From assembly GCA_002402125.1 (NCBI GenBank), contig NVVG01000163.1, positions 1-7,733 of the forward strand: DNA of 7,733 nt. The letters run 5' to 3'. A program made the translations under genes and the position numbers. The stretch comes from Moraxellaceae bacterium (GTDB lineage Bacteria; Pseudomonadota; Gammaproteobacteria; Pseudomonadales; Ketobacteraceae). The notes under the pieces were generated by a model that ran no database searches, was not told where the DNA came from, and saw nothing but the letters and a program-made list of their open reading frames with translations. Shown in pieces: positions 6,234 to 7,733 of the stretch (position 1 is its first letter; every line of letters starts with the position of its first letter).

Positions 6234-6599
6234 TGTAAACAACCTCAGTTGGTGCTTTGCCGTTTTATGTAAATGAGTCAATCAGCGTATTCGTTATATT
6301 CTTCGCGTGCACTGCGTATAACCGCTGTTTCCTTGGTTAGTAGCGAAGTTCGTGCCAATATTGCAAAGGGGTGTTGTTTTTTTCATCAGAACATTAAAAA
6401 TATGATGATATTCAATAGGTTACTGGATAGTTTTGCGCCGAGTTATCTGACCGTTTACTCGCTGGCGTCTGTTTTTTGTCGGTTTAAGGCTGAAACCCAC
6501 CTGAGGGTGTGCCAATTATTTGGTGGGGTTTGGGTAATAATGTCACTATTTCGCGTGATTAGAGAAACCCCAGCTAAAACAGGGGGTTATCCAGTTTTT
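6234..6599. other. Non-coding gap between the GGEEF gene and yciK, with inverted repeats
   Basis: These 366 nt separate two leftward genes and must hold the yciK 3' end and the promoter of the GGEEF gene, but I see no convincing -35/-10 pair. The part next to yciK has several inverted repeats: AACCCC/GGGGTT (6566-6571 with 6583-6588), AAACCCACC/GGTGGGGTTT with one bulged G (6493-6501 with 6522-6531), and GGTTT/AAACC (6481-6485 with 6493-6497). An AT-rich palindrome lies at 6399-6412. The rightward open frame at 6273-6620 has no ribosome site or recognisable similarity. Confidence 0.55.
6566..6588 (-). terminator. Weak candidate terminator after yciK
   Basis: On the minus strand, 12 nt past the yciK stop, AACCCC pairs with GGGGTT around an 11-nt loop and is followed by TTCTCT, a poor T-tract. 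It could be a weak terminator or 3'-end stabilising hairpin. A longer hairpin lies further downstream (6493-6531). Confidence 0.35.
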
Positions 6600-7346
6600 T
6601 TACTTAGGTTGGGCGTCTAATGATTGGCCGTGAATGTCCAGGCTGTCTTTCCCCATGAGGAAATGATACAACCCGAGCATTTCATTTGGGCGGCAAACCT
6701 TTGCCGGATCTTCTGCCGGAAAAGCACTGCCACGCATGTTGGTACGGGTTGCACCAGGGTTGATACAGTTAACTCGAACACTGCAGGTATTTTCCAGTTC
6801 ATCTGCGAGTGTTTGCATTAAGCCTTCCACAGCAAACTTAGATACGCCGTAAGCTCCCCAATGAGCTCTGCCTTTGCGTCCAACCGATGAGGTGGTAAAA
6901 ATGACCGATCCGGCTTCTGCTTGTTTAAGTAGCGGCAATAACGCTTTGGTAATGGCGAATTGGGAGTTGACGTTTACTTGCATGACTTTGGTCCACTCTT
7001 CCACCGGATAGTTTTCAATGGGGGTGATGCTGCCAAGAATGGCGGCATTAAGCAGTAAGCCGTCCAATCGGCCAAACTCTTGTTCGATGGTATTCGCCAA
7101 TTGCTGGTATTCCTGTTCAACAGCAGATTCCAGGTTTAGCGGTACAATAGCCGGTTGAGGACCACCTGAGGACTCAATTAAATCGTACACGTCATCGAGC
7201 TTTTCCTGGCTTCTCCCCAGTAAAACTATCGTTGCACCCAATTTTGCAAAACTAAGCGCAGCTTCCTTGCCAATGCCATCTCCAGCCCCAGTGACTAAAA
7301 TGACTTTATCTTTAAGAAGTTCTTTGGGGGCAACATAGTTATGCAT
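6600..7346 (-). CDS. yciK: YciK-type short-chain dehydrogenase/reductase
   Basis: This is a classical SDR oxidoreductase of 248 residues. The NAD(P)-binding TGAGDGIG is at 19-26, NAA at 100-102, structural Asn near 125-127, and the catalytic triad Ser153, Tyr166, Lys170 sits in the context AYGVSKFA. INPGATRT (195-202) is the usual post-catalytic loop. The N-terminal PKELLKDKVILVTGA and the FLMGKDS...HGQ ending resemble the YciK family, whose natural substrate is not established. GRS at 44-46, after the second strand, hints at NADPH preference (inference). ATG 7346 has GGAG 7 nt upstream. It lies 51 nt downstream of the HAD phosphatase gene on the same strand, matching the mupP-SDR order known in Pseudomonas (PA3172-PA3173), so it is probably an operon. 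Confidence 0.92.
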   Translation of the reverse strand: MHNYVAPKELLKDKVILVTGAGDGIGKEAALSFAKLGATIVLLGRSQEKLDDVYDLIESSGGPQPAIVPLNLESAVEQEYQQLANTIEQEFGRLDGLLLNAAILGSITPIENYPVEEWTKVMQVNVNSQFAITKALLPLLKQAEAGSVIFTTSSVGRKGRAHWGAYGVSKFAVEGLMQTLADELENTCSVRVNCINPGATRTNMRGSAFPAEDPAKVCRPNEMLGLYHFLMGKDSLDIHGQSLDAQPK

Positions 7347-7397
7347 AGTGTATCTCCGTTGTTCTAAAATGGCGTTCTAGAAAAGTGATCTAAGATG

Positions 7398-7733
7398 TTA
7401 TTGGCGAAGGGCATATGATTTGATAAGCAACTGATGTAGCTCCGATGGTGTGTCGACTATGTGGTGTGCATGCCAATGGGTGAGGTCATCACCTTCATCT
7501 ATATAACCCCACGATACCGCAATCGTTTTGTTTTGGGCACTGTTTCCTGATTCAATATCACGAATGTGATCGCCGACATAAAGTGTTCGGTTAGGCTTGG
7601 CATTAATTTTTTCACAGGCCATTAATAAGGGTTCAGGGTGGGGCTTTTTATGGGTTACATCATCAGGGCAAATAACAATAGAGCAACGTTCCGCCAACTG
7701 AAGCTGCGCTAGTAAGGGTTCTGTATAACGACG
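7398..7733 (-). CDS. mupP: HAD-family phosphatase, MupP-type (N-acetylmuramate 6-phosphate phosphatase), 5' truncated by window
   Basis: The frame is open from the window edge to TAA at 7398-7400, giving the last 111 residues. The N-terminal DxDxT nucleophile motif lies outside the window. Visible are LAERCSIVICPDDV (residues 13-26), HAD motif III lysine in KKPHPEPLL (29-37), and motif IV VGDHIRDIESG (53-63). The combination ICPDxV...KPxPEPLxxAC followed by GDxxRDIESG and GYI resembles Pseudomonas MupP, which dephosphorylates MurNAc-6-phosphate in peptidoglycan recycling. The close relative Gph (phosphoglycolate phosphatase) shares KPHPEPLL but typically reads GGDDV there. The adjacent yciK gene supports MupP. 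A TTG at 7695-7697 is internal, not the start. Confidence 0.82.
   Translation of the reverse strand, partial: RRYTEPLLAQLQLAERCSIVICPDDVTHKKPHPEPLLMACEKINAKPNRTLYVGDHIRDIESGNSAQNKTIAVSWGYIDEGDDLTHWHAHHIVDTPSELHQLLIKSYALRQ

Noticed and set aside
6276..6281. TTGACT on the minus strand as a -35 for the GGEEF gene
   Set aside because: No -10-like hexamer lies 16-18 nt downstream, where the sequence reads around aaagca. It also overlaps the alternative TTG start.
6273..6620. Rightward 115-codon open frame in the gap, with ATG start
   Set aside because: It has no Shine-Dalgarno, a low-information Cys/Phe/Leu/Ser-rich composition and no recognisable motif, and its end overlaps yciK antisense. It looks like a chance open frame.

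Overview
This window looks like an ordinary chromosomal housekeeping segment from a gammaproteobacterium of the Pseudomonadales/Cellvibrionales/Oceanospirillales type. The reasons are the gene order rnm(trpH)-yciO-trpS-scpA-scpB-rluB, an SMC-ScpAB condensin locus (enterics use MukBEF instead), a 404-residue TrpRS of the long cysteine-containing class, and a divergently oriented mupP-yciK pair as in Pseudomonas. Base composition is moderate by eye, with no sign of transferred DNA, insertion sequences, CRISPR, tRNA or rRNA.

Layout. Positions 1-5180 are read rightward. They hold the last 43 codons of an RNase AM/TrpH-type PHP protein, yciO (overlapping it at TAATG), trpS (TTG start, with its own likely promoter and a foldable leader), scpA (5 nt after trpS), scpB (3 nt after scpA), a 250-nt spacer with a 13-bp tandem repeat, and rluB. 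A strong two-way terminator at 5202-5252 closes rluB and the convergent gene. Positions 5277-7733 are read leftward: the 3' part of a MupP-type HAD phosphatase (running off the right edge), a YciK-type short-chain dehydrogenase 51 nt downstream, a 366-nt non-coding stretch, and a GAF-like/GGEEF diguanylate cyclase.

Functionally the genes cover RNA maturation and translation (rnm, yciO, trpS, rluB), chromosome organisation (scpA, scpB with an unseen SMC), cell-wall recycling (mupP) and c-di-GMP signalling. They sit together by conserved synteny more than by a shared pathway.

I found no convincing undescribed system. The points most worth a second look are the four-cysteine, iron-sulfur-type motif in TrpRS, the structured trpS leader, the 13-bp phased repeat upstream of rluB, the long acidic ScpB tail with an octapeptide repeat, and a hairpin-rich gap beside yciK.
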